This document shows, piece by piece, positions 34,501 to 45,204 of a stretch of DNA of 64,000 nt (positions are counted from its first letter, which is position 1; each line of letters starts with the position of its first letter). A program made the position numbers and the translations under genes. Below the pieces are notes generated by a model. That model was not told where the DNA came from. It saw only the letters and a program-made list of their open reading frames with translations, and ran no database searches. The DNA comes from Clarireedia homoeocarpa (taxonomy: Eukaryota > Ascomycota > Leotiomycetes > Helotiales > Rutstroemiaceae). The DNA is taken from positions 143,609 to 207,608 of the forward strand of contig LNKV01000025.1 of NCBI GenBank assembly GCA_001465935.1, in the 5' to 3' direction.

Positions 34501-35909
34501 ATGGATTTCGTATATGATCATATCCAGGAGCAGGCTCTGCCTTCGGAGAACCAAAATCAGAATAAGGAACAGCAACCCGAAACCACACTCAATGCCGAGT
34601 TCCAAGAAGCCTACAAGGCCATCTCCTCTAGTCCCTGGGGTGCCAAGCTAGGCGGGTTCTTTGGGAGCGTAGTTAAACAGGTGAGATCTTTCCGATCGGT
34701 AGATCTGCGCTTGGCTGATTAGTTATTGCGACGCAGGGCGAGAGTGTCTACAAGGAAGCCCAGCAAGAACTTAATGCTGTGAGCGAAGAGGCGTCGAAAG
34801 GCTTCACGAGTCTTCAGTCCTCGATTATCAGTCGCACACGAGGGCTTTCCATCGTACAGGATAAGGAGGGCGAAACGAGTGGCACGACGAGCAAGGAAGG
34901 GGAACCCGCCGCAAAGGACTTATCGACCGATCAGGCATTAAAGGAATCCGAGGGGGTCTTAGCTCGACTAAAATCGGAGGCGGCCAAGAGGCTGGTCGAG
35001 ATCCAGAAGGCTGAAGATGCTGCTGATGAAGCTCTCTTGAAATTCGGAACGAACATCCGAAACTTCCTGAAAGATGCCGTTAGCATTGCCCCCGCAGCGA
35101 CCACTGGTGAAGGACAAAGCAATACCGTCTTATTCGAAAGCAAGGATTCCGAGGGAAAGAGAGTCATCCACACTAGCCGTTTCGATGCCCAACTCCATGT
35201 TATTCATTCTTCGGTCGACAGCTTTATCAAGGATCCCATCAGTGAAGAGTTCGAGCCATGGGCCAAGACTTTCAATGTCGACAGCAAGACCGATGATATT
35301 AGCAAGGATTTGGAGAAGTATGCGGAGCTGAGAAGTTCGATGGAGAAGCTGGTTCCGGACAAAGTTAAATATGGGGATTTCTTCAAGCGATACTACTTCT
35401 TGAGACACAGCATTGAAACCGCTGAAGCTAGAAGACGTGATTTGCTTAAGGGTATGTAATTGTCGTTATAGAATGGCTAGAGGAAATACTAACAGATAAT
35501 AGGCGCAGCAGCTACTGAGCAAGAGGAAGTCGGATGGGATGAGGATTCCGAAGAGGAGAGCTCCGAGGAAGAAGATTCCGAGGACGAGGAGGCGAGCTCC
35601 GATGACGAAGAAGCCAGCGTCAAGCCTAAAGAAACCAAAGAAACCAAAGACTCCAAAGATATCCCTCGCCCGGGCTCCGCCGAATCATCCACCACCATTC
35701 ATCCCACCACCCAAGAGCGCACCGCCACCCACCTCAAACCAGAAGAAACACGAAAATCGCACGACGAAAAGTCACAAGCAGACAGTGACGGAAGCTACGA
35801 TGTCGTTGGTGCTGCATCTGGTGCTCCAACCCGCGCACCTAACAGTCCCAAGGAAGCAAAGAAGGACGCAGAGGAGGACGAGAGTAGTGAGGAGGAGGAC
35901 TGGGAGTAG
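34501..35909 (+). CDS. BSD-domain protein
   Basis: Exons 34501-34680, 34737-35451 and 35503-35909 give 433 aa. N-terminal residues include SSPWGAKLGGFFGSVVKQGE. A Lys/Glu-rich coiled part follows. The BSD-like segment (about residues 190-270) has FDAQLHVIHSSVDSFIKDP, FEPWAKTFNVDSKTDDISKD and the conserved YGDFFKRYYFLRHSIE. The C-terminal 130 residues are a very acidic Ser/Glu/Asp tail ending SSEEEDWE. In fungi such proteins (Dos2-like) are linked to ubiquitin or trafficking functions, but the exact role is not established by the sequence. Introns of 56 and 51 nt; a pyrimidine-rich promoter precedes the ATG. Confidence 0.85.
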
Positions 35910-36291
35910 TTATGGTTATGCCGTTATGAAATGGAATGTGAACATACTTGGAATGATGAGCTCGGCGTTGTGGTGGGTTTTGTGGAGGAATTATTCTTTT
36001 GACTCTCTGGGGGTGTGAGTCCGGATCTTTTCGCTCTCTCGCTCGGCATCCCTTTTTGTATGAACAATGCAATTTTGTGCATAGGACGTGATGCCATTAT
36101 GATATGATATAATATCCCTAATTGGCCTTTTTGGCTGAGGTGATTTTAATGAGGTATCTTTGGGCTGGCAGAAGTCGTGTTGTATTATTTCACATACATC
36201 TGAGCCAGCGACCACAGTTGAACAGTCCCTATGCCCAGAACACTGCGTCGCCTCTATGCTCTTATAATAACCGCATCTCATAATAAATTCT
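35910..36291. other. Convergent 3' intergenic region
   Basis: Between the BSD gene (+) and TSR2 (-). No gene seen. Confidence 0.5.
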
Positions 36292-37030
36292 TCACCTCTT
36301 CTTTTTAACAACCTTCGTAAAGCCATCCTCATCGACCTCCGGCACAACTGGTTCCTTAACCCTCACCAACTGCGGCGCCTCATCCATCTCCACATCTCCC
36401 TCCTCATCCTCATCCTCGCTATCCTCTTCCTCATCCCCACTAGTATCACCCTGATCCTCTCCCTTCTTAAACACCCCCTCGCCTCCCTTGCCTCCCTTCC
36501 TCCCCACAACCTCCCACCTCCTCTCCAACTCCTCCACCCCCTTAAAATCCCCCCTCATACACTCCGCTCTGGCCCTGACCATCCTCTCCGCCACCTCCCC
36601 CGCACTCCCATCCTCCACCACCACCTCAAACTCATCCTCCATCACCTGCAACAACAACTCCTCGATCCATTCCGCATCGACATCGAGATTCTCCCCCGCG
36701 CATAGCAGATCGATTACCGTGCCGGCGAACCATTCGCGCTTGGAGGCGCTGTCGGGGCCGCCCCATTGGGATGTTACGGCGAGGGTGAGGGACGGCCAGA
36801 GGAAGAGGAGGAGGGTTAGAGAGCGCTGGAATGCGAGGAGGCGGGTTTCTGGTGGTGGGGGGGAGAGAGGGAGGGTTAGTTGGGTTGTTGGGTAGATAGG
36901 TAAGCAGTAGTGGAGGGAGGGGAGGGAGGGATAAGAGGAGGGAGGGGGGTTATTTACCTTGTGATGATGAAGCTCCATTTGCGGCACTCGAACTCGACGC
37001 TCCTTGCGCCTGCGACTGCGATGCACTCAT
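36292..37030 (-). CDS. tsr2: Pre-rRNA-processing protein TSR2
   Basis: A small ribosome-biogenesis factor; in yeast it escorts the ribosomal protein eS26 to pre-ribosomes. Exons 36958-37030 and 36292-36848 (109-nt intron) give 209 aa. A Ser/Ala/Gln-rich N-terminus leads to the conserved region: LAVTSQWGGPDSASKREWFA (family W-GG pattern), VDAEWIEELLLQVMEDEFEV and VVEDGSAGEVAERMV. Then come a Gly/Lys-rich stretch and a very acidic segment (EEEDSEDEDEEGDVEMDE), ending in a basic tail (GFTKVVKKKR). All are typical. The coding strand is strongly purine-rich near the C-terminus. Confidence 0.9.
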
Positions 37031-37969
37031 ATTTTCTTTCCCACGATAAACAGCTTTCCTATTCCGCTCCCTATTCCGCTTCCTATTCCGCTTCTGCTAT
37101 CCTAATCACCAATTGTTTTCTTTTCGGAATGGAATCTCCCAAAAATTAATAGCGGGGTATCTAATCGCAAACAAAAGTATTTTGAAACTTAACTTATTTT
37201 TATTTTTATATATTTTATTTTATTCCGTCACTTTTGCACAAGCATAAGCACAACTTTTTCTTTTTTCCTTGTGCGTGCATTATCTCGGCAAAACCTTACC
37301 CCGGTCTTCCGGTGCCCATTTATGCAAGAACGGATGATCTCCACCTTTTCTGGGATTGCGCTCGAACCCCAGTTCCGGAACTTCTATGACGAAAGGGAGT
37401 CGTTTTTGGTGAGATTCGATAAGTTCCTGTACTGCATTATTTTTCCTGCATGGGCGGCTGGCTGTGCTGTGCTTTTGTGAATCGCCGAGGGATGGGAATT
37501 GGATTGGAAATTGCGGGTAATACTGCCAACTTCACTTAGGACGTTTTGATGGTTGTTTACGACTTCTTAGTATGTTTTATATTTATCTTGTCTTGACTAT
37601 TGATTGCTTGAAATTTGTTCGAGAAGGGTTTCTGTTTTCTACTTACAGTCTTGTTTTGGTCCCCATCGGCTCAAGTACGTGTTGTAGTTGGTTTGGATTC
37701 GATCGACAGCCAACCAAGGAAGCTATACTTGGTACAGCAATGTGGAATTGACGAGGCGGGACCAGACGAAACGAAAAGAGGCAAGACAAGACGAAGAACG
37801 CGTACACAATACCGACTGAACGAAGTGTGGAGATCCGGGAACGAAGGAAGATAAGGACTCAATTTTGCGTTCTCGAAAAAAACGGAAACATCGAGAAGTT
37901 GTGCTTTAAATACGACCGACGCCCTTACGCAGTATTGCGTTTGCAGTTTATAAGGGACATTTTGCAATC
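37031..37969. other. Divergent intergenic region
   Basis: Promoter region between TSR2 (-) and the hydrolase gene (+). AT-rich around 37190-37260. No gene supported. Confidence 0.45.
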
Positions 37970-40950
37970 ATGGTCTTAAACACGGTGACTGTAGGGACGG
38001 CTGTCACTCCAGCTGTGGTTCAAACCTTCATCAATCATGTAAGGATATATTTTCAATGTTTCCCTATACGCACGCATGCATACTAACAAGCCGACAGTAC
38101 CTCAATCGCAAACCCCTCCACCAAAAACCTACCGCGCACATCTCTTACGACGAAGGCCTGCATCTCATCCGCAAATTCCTCGTCTACGCCTCGCATCACA
38201 CAGTCGAAGAAATCCAACGCTTCACATCCCAATGGGTGCCGCATCCGCACTGGGTGAAAGTCGACGAGATTACCATCCCCACGGAACAAATTGCCCAAGG
38301 TGCAGTATACATACAAGAACAATTGGGACAAGATGGCGTGGAAAAGATTGGTGGGAAGACCTGGTGGCAGTGGAGACGCCCCGGGACTGAGTTGAAAGCT
38401 GAGTGGATTGAGATGAGAGACGATTATAATGAGAGGAGGAGTAAAGGGGGGGAGGGGAAAAGAGTCATGCTTTATGTGCATGGCGGGGCCTACTTTTTTG
38501 GAAGTACGGATGAACATAGGTATCAGATGCAGAGGCATGCTAGGAAATTGAAGGCGAGGGTTTTTGCTCGGTAAGTTCTGCATATCGATTGAGGCCCGGA
38601 TTTTTTTTTAGGATACTAATTGTGGGATAGTGAGTTTTTATATCGAGGGCTGAGGAGAGTTGAGATGTACTGATGGTTATTTAGCTCGATATCGTTTGTC
38701 ACCGCAATTTCCTTTTCCTTGCGGTATGCTTGATTGTTTAGCGGCGTATCTGTATCTCCTTACGGTGCAAGATCCAACGACTATTGTTTTGGCGGGGGAC
38801 TCAGCTGGTGGTGGAATGGTTCTTAGGTCAGTAGCGCTCTTTTCCGAACTACGGCATCGGAACAAAGTATTCTCTCATGTTGTATCATATTTGCTAACAA
38901 GAAACAGTATGCTTGTGATTATGCGTGACAGGGGCATTCCTTTACCTGCAGGAGCCATTCTCATCTCTCCTTGGGTGGATTTAACACATTCGTTTCCAAG
39001 TGTTGCTGAAGACAATCCTCTGGATTATATCCCGCCTTATGGTTTCCTCCAACGACCATCACCAGCATGGCCCCCGCCCAACGCTGATGATCTTCGAGCG
39101 ATCAATGAAGGACTAATCAAAGACCTCACGAAAAAAGACCATGGTATTCTCGCACATCGAAACGATCGAGAGGCAGCTCAAGGGTTCCATGTTGATGATC
39201 ATCCACCACCAGATGTCCAAAACGATAATGCCGCGAATGGAATAAATCATGATAGTTCAATTCCGAAAACAAATACTGTTCCTGGATCTGGTCGGGAACT
39301 TTCAATCATGGTGGATGGAAAACTAATCCAAATCAAAGACCAAATTCAGATGTATACTACTAATGACTTAATATCTCACCCACTTGTGTCACCAGCTCTC
39401 CAACCCTCTTTAGGTGGCCTTCCACCTCTTCTTATTCTTACAGGTGGTGGCGAAATGCTTCGAGACGAGCAAATTTATGTCGCCCACAAAGCCGCCAATC
39501 CCAGCCAATATCCACCCGGCGATGCATACCTTAACGAAGCAAAGCGTGCTGAAATTGAGAAATGGAAACCCACGGACGTGCAGCTTCAAGTCTGGGATGA
39601 TCTATGTCATGTTGCGCCCACATTGAGTTTCACTCGTCCAGCGAAGTACATGTATCGATCGATAGCGCAATTTGGAGCATGGGCTTTGGCTAAGGCGCAG
39701 AAGACGGAAATTGAGATTTTGGACGACGATGATGTGTCGGTGATTTCGCGATCTTCAGAGTCTGGTGAAGATAGCGAGAAGGTATTTCATCCTTTTTTTT
39801 TCCTACTCGATCATTCGCGGGATTTTGCTAACGGATAGAAAAGAAGAAGGAAACACTCGGGTCAATAGCCGAGATTGGGAAAGCTGGAGATCCTCTACCT
39901 GCATTCAAATCACATATGATCCGTCAACGAGTTAATCGTCACGGTGCGATCTTTCCGCTCGCTCCAGCCTCCGAACTCCGCGCTTGCAAAATTGCTCCTG
40001 AGGATGTGGGCGTGATTAAGGAGGGGCCAGTACGGAAATGGATGGCGGCAAAGACACATTGGGATACAAAATACGCCAAGGAGAAGCGCCAAGTTCAGAA
40101 GCGCAGGGCAAAGGAGATGGCAAAAGGGTATCAGAAGTTCGATGGGGAAATCCCACCACCGAGTGCATTGGCTGGAAGGAGATTATTGGATGTAGACGAA
40201 GGAGAGGAGAAAAGGGGTAAGAGCTGGGGAATGTGGATGTGGAGTGGATGGGGCAATAAACACGATGTTAAGACTATGGGACGCGAACGGGAAGCGGATG
40301 CTGTGGAAAAAACTGTCGTGGATGATAGGGACGGAAAAGGCTCAAGGGCTCCGGAGGATTCTAATAGGAAGAAAGCATGGGACCCTAAGAGAGTTGGCAG
40401 GAGTCGCAGTAGAAGCCATAGGAAAGTCGTAGCAGATGAGCACCAGACGGGTGAGCTAGATGGCGACGGGGACGATACACCTGCGGGATTACTCTTCGCG
40501 ATGAAACAGGTTGCAAGGGAGGAGGAGAATTATATCGCGGAGAGGAAATCGTTGACGTTGGGGAGGGTGGGAATGGGGGAGGAGGAAGATTTGCATATTA
40601 TGGGGGATGGAACGGTACCGGATATTTTGGTGAGGTCGCCGACTATTGAGAGGTATGATGCAGAGGGGGAGTTGAGGAGGCCGAGGGCTGGGGGGGTGGC
40701 ATTTCCGTTTAGTTTGGGGAGGGAGGGGGTGGATAGGGAGTCGAGTGCTAGTATGGTTACTTTGTTTAGTGAGGATGGGAGTGATGAGGGCGAGGGGGAG
40801 GATGGGGCAGAGGAGGTGGAGAAGGATAAGGAAGAGGAGGCGGGGTTGAATGGGGATGGAGAGGGGAAGGGGAAGGGGAAAGAGAATGTATCTCCAGCGA
40901 CGAGACCGGAAATCGATCGCTTTTATACGGCGATGGAGTCAGCTAATTAG
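37970..40950 (+). CDS. HSL-family alpha/beta hydrolase (lipase/esterase-like), frame offset at one junction
   Basis: Five exons: 37970-38038, 38098-38570, 38685-38826, 38908-39781 and 39844-40950, about 887 aa. The hormone-sensitive-lipase-type fold shows the oxyanion motif YVHGGAYFFGS (about residue 150), RLSPQFPFPCG, the nucleophile elbow VLAGDSAGGGMVLR, then LLILTGGGEMLRDEQ with the likely Asp and DDLCHVAP with the likely His. A long C-terminal extension (about 370 aa) is charged and low-complexity. With canonical splice sites the exons total 2665 nt, one base too many: the exon 2 donor reads GCTCG|GTAAGT, while GCTC joined to CTCGATAT would give the expected AP-RYRLSP. Likely a 1-nt insertion or error at the junction. 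Substrate unknown. Confidence 0.78.
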
Positions 40951-41376
40951 AATAGAGTAGGGATGTGCTTAGGATGCGGTATATATACTCTTTACATATA
41001 ATATGGCATTTAAATAGGTATGGTTTATAAGTGTAATATAGCTAGCTAGCTGGTTTTGGTTTTAACGCTTGCAGCATTGGGCGGCGGAGATGGGGTTGGT
41101 TTAGTGAAGGAGGGGAAATGGCAAGACGATGAATATGAAATGAAATGATTATTTACTTGCCCTCCTTCTATTTCTATTTATCTCTTTCATAAACTGAAAT
41201 TGCATTAGGTTGGGTGGTGGATGTGGTGGATGTGGTGGATAGATGATTAAAGGAGGAGGTTGATGAGTAGCGGAGTATGTGATGTGGATGATTGATTGAT
41301 TCAGGCTGGTTAGAAGGGTGGGACGATAGGGGTGGGGTGGGTTGGTGAAGGAGGAGATAGGTGATGATGATGTGGG

Positions 41377-41450
<74 letters not shown>

Positions 41451-43388
41451 TGCCCTTTTGAGGATGCGAGTGAGGTTAGATGGGGAGGGTTAGGGAGAGA
41501 GATTTCGATGAGGGGGAGCCGGAGCGGGCATGTTAGTGCTGGTAGTAAGATCTAGTGGATGTCCAATGAAGCTCTTCTTTGTACTGTACCACCTATTTTT
41601 CCACCCAATTTACCACCTCACTTCTGCATATGCTGCCATATAGAAGATACCCATACCCATAAAGATTTCCCTTTTTCCGCAGTTAGATAGGGATCAATCA
41701 ACTTCTATTTCCTAACGCTAGTGCTGGCTTTGATGGAGGGGCTGATGTTGGGGGAAGGAGTGGATGAGCTGCGGGGTGGAGTGAGTGGATTGCAACTGCT
41801 TCCTACATCAGCGTTATCTGTTTTTCTCAATGGTATGTGCCTGTTGCCATATATCCATTCTTGTATTCAGAGGCCCATACATAGGATTCGCAGTTCACGA
41901 GCCAAGAACCTCCTTGTGGTGGGGATGAAGGGAAGGAGTCTTCGGAAGTTGCTTTGAGGTCTCTTGAGAGCGATTCCATGGATCAAAGTCGTGTTTCAAT
42001 TTGGGTTATTGGGGGGGGGTTTTTTTTTTGGTTTGGTTTGGGGGGTAAGGCTGATTGTTTGATTGTTTCTTAAACATTGAAGGATGTAAATATGGCTTAT
42101 GGAAAGAGACTGAGGTAGGAAGTGCTTGCTTAGGGATAGGATTCCGAGTATTGGTGAAATTGTTGATCGGTTGGTTGAAGGTGCTGGAGAAGGTAAGATG
42201 AATGAATGGCCTTCAACCCCTTATGTTACAATATTTCCGAAAACAGACGATTGGGTCGTCGTCCTGCCGTAAAGCAATTCACTGCATGTGCAATAAGTGA
42301 AAAACGGTCGTTTAATTTACTCAACGGTAGAAGTGTAGCATATGAAGAATTTTTTCGCGTCTAAAGTCGATTTACGTTCAACTGTCCAGCAGAATTTCCT
42401 TCTCCTGTAGTCAGAAATCGTGTTATTTATTTGACCGTATCCAATATTTTTTGGGCTTTCCGTCTAGCAGTCGAGTGCTGACTACTTAACTCAATTCTCA
42501 AAGCTAGGGCGATATACTCTTGTCGGCTATTCTTCTCAATTCTCCTCAGAAGAACCCTAAATGTAGTCAGTGCTAATTCGCTCATCGAGAACATCCTCAT
42601 CAGTGTTATCCCGCGCTATAGAGCTAAGAGAGAGTAGAACGGAGGCGGATTAGAAGTTGGGTTTGAAGCCATGCCGCTTTTAATCGCGAATTGAATTGTC
42701 CGCGTAAATGATATCGCTGTTTTAACATATGACCCAGAAAAGGGGGGTTGCTGTCCCAACATCCTCTCGCTTTCCCTCCAGCCTACCCTCATCTAGAAAC
42801 CGATAGCGCTAATCCCCTCAAGCCCCTCTAGAATAAGCTTAAATATTCCAATTGCGCTTCCTCTAGTGTGCATCTCAGCCGCTAAAGCCTCCCGGGTACT
42901 CACCGTCCCGGACGCCTCTTCTTTCATGCGTCACTGCGGATAGGATACTTTATTTGTGTTTCCTTTGTATATCATATCATGTCTTCTGTTCTACCACAGA
43001 ACGCTTTTTTTTTTTATTTCTTCCGTGCGGAATTCTTCAATTTGTGAGACCTACGAATGCGGTTCGTGGCAATTCATCAATTGTGAAACGTGTGTATAGG
43101 AACGTGAAACGAGGACGAAACGGACTCTTTGCAGAAGGAGAACTATCAGAGAGGAATTGCGTTGAGCTGGGTGCGAAATTTCTTTGACATTGGATGATCT
43201 TCTGATTCAATTCATTGTCAAGTCATTTGAGGAGCTGGTAATTCATTTCAGCGAGCCGCGATATCGAGTCGAGAGGTCCGAAATCCTCAAACCACAGCAA
43301 CACCCTTCCAAACGGCCCCTCACAAACAAGCGCAAAATCGCACCAAATACGTTCATCCCAGTATTCGAATCAAACAAATCATCTCAAC
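40951..43388. other. 2.4-kb gene-free region with a hexamer microsatellite
   Basis: Contains GT-rich stretches, a (GGGTGA)n array and several G or T homopolymers (about 42010-42032). Short frames are compositional artefacts. Confidence 0.5.
41375..41446. repeat. (GGGTGA)n hexanucleotide microsatellite, about 12 copies
   Basis: Nearly perfect GGGTGA units. In one frame it reads as Gly-Glu repeats, but no gene encloses it. Confidence 0.92.
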
Positions 43389-44198
43389 ATGAAGCTCTGC
43401 TCCAATCGACCCGAAGGCTTCGTACGTAACTCCCTCCCACCCCTTCTTATACCCCTCATTCACTAACCCCTCCTTTTCTCGGCTCCATAGGGCCCCACAT
43501 CCAAGCTCTCCTCTTCCACTCTCCCAACAACCTGTTTCATCGACACGATCCTCATTGCCCTCCCAACCTGGCTCGCCCTCTTCCTCCTCCTAAGCCTCTA
43601 TCTCCCCACCATTCTCCGCCCCTCCTCCCCTAACCCCTCATGCAAATGCCCCACCCATCCGCACCGCCTCCCCCTCACCATCCACACCCTCCTCCTGCTC
43701 TCTCTCCTTCTCATGAACACCATCATCATTGCGCGGCTCTCACTTCTTGGATGGGGAATCGGCCTCCTACCATTCACATATATTGGGATAATTCTCTCAT
43801 CCTTACTATTCGCGACGAATGGACTGAGAGGGAGAGTGCGGTATTGGTGGGTGATAAGCACGGTGATATGGGTTGGGGGCACGGTAATGTCATTTTTGCA
43901 GGCGGCGGGATTGGTAGGGCAGTTAGGGTGGGAGTGGGATGGGAGGAAGGGGGGAAGGTATCCAGTGGGGGATGAGGTAGTAGATGGGTTGGTTATTGGG
44001 GGATTATGGATTTTGGTGGGGCTGACGGAGGGGATGTGGGGAGTTTGGGGGAGGAGGTGGGTTGAGAGGAGACAGAGGGGAGGGGGGGATAAGGATGTGA
44101 AAGAAGTGCAGGGGGTAGGGGAAAAGGGGAGAGGAAGAGGAGATGTGGAGAGTGGAAATCCAGTTGTGGGAGTTGATGAAGAGGCGGGAAAGATATGA
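43389..44198 (+). CDS. Hypothetical polytopic membrane protein
   Basis: Exon 1 is 43389-43421 (MKLCSNRPEGF) and exon 2 is 43491-44198, with a 69-nt intron ending TCCATAG; 246 aa. Five or so hydrophobic segments: TILIALPTWLALFLLLSLYL, TIHTLLLLSLLLMNTIIIAR, GIGLLPFTYIGIILSSLLFA, YWWVISTVIWVGGTVMSFLQ and VVDGLVIGGLWILVGLTEGM. A basic/acidic cytoplasmic tail follows. The N-terminus lacks a clear signal peptide. The upstream sequence is CT-rich. I do not recognise the family and propose no function. Confidence 0.62.
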
Positions 44199-45204
44199 AT
44201 TTGGTGATTGTGTCCTGCTGCAGAAAGGAAGATTATGTATGTGTATATATATATGCATTATAATAATGCTTGTTTTACTTTGGTATGTATGACTGACTGG
44301 CCTGGACTGGGCTAGATTAGGTTTGGTTGCTCTAGGCGTTGGCATTAGCGTTGGAATACTTTGGAACAGCACGGAGGACAGATAGCTAGCTATTTCAAGC
44401 TTGGAGTTTGGGATACCTCACGTATCTAGTTCTTCTGTACTGTACAATTTCAGTCAGAGCACATAAAGAATACAGTAATTGAAACAACATCTCTTTAGTT
44501 TCATAGCAATCGAGAAATCCCCACTATGATCACTCTCTATCCGGGCCTCACAGTCCACCGATAAATTAATTCATCGTGTTATATTGACCTATAGATCAAT
44601 TCCATATTTTCAATTTCCAACCAGGATACATACACATCTTTGAGATCTTTATGCTGCTACTGATAGCAGCAAGTATATATATAAATTCTCTAGAACCATC
44701 GAAGGGATTCTCAATATCTAAGTTTTACTCAAACACTCATCTAGTTGCACAATAGAAAGTATAACTATAAACCCATAATCAGAAGTCCAAAGAGTGGTTA
44801 ATAAAGAGGAGCAACCACTGGTAGTCAGTAAATAACATACATTGTGATAAGTGAATGAATGAATGAATGCGATTAGTTTATTTCCCTAATGCACACACAA
44901 GTTTCTAGTTTCTGTTCTTCTCTAATAAAACAGGTGCAGTATAATGTAATGCAATAACGTGCAGTTACCTGCTGAATGATCTCCTTAGTGCCCATGTTCA
45001 ATTTCCCCTGTAAACTCCAATTGCTGCGTGCCATAGTGCCTCTGCCTAGGAGGATTGAAAGAGTAAGCATGTATACGCCGATACCATCCTATTCTATCTC
45101 TAGCCTTCCTATACCCAATATCCTGTTCCGTTGCCAATTTTCCCATACTGTAAACAACGCCCTATTCAAACCAATCCACCCATTCCATTCCATCGCATCC
45201 CACC
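44199..45204. other. Convergent 3' intergenic region
   Basis: About 1 kb of AT-rich sequence between the membrane-protein gene (+) and the P-type ATPase (-). No gene supported. Confidence 0.45.

Noticed and set aside
35539..36018. 159-codon plus-strand frame
   Set aside because: It is an alternate frame of the acidic C-terminal exon of the BSD-domain gene.
41375..41446. Internal telomere repeat
   Set aside because: The unit GGGTGA differs from TTAGGG and the flanks are ordinary intergenic DNA.
41361..41555. Open frame coding for Gly-Glu repeats
   Set aside because: It is a by-product of the GGGTGA microsatellite, with no gene structure around it.
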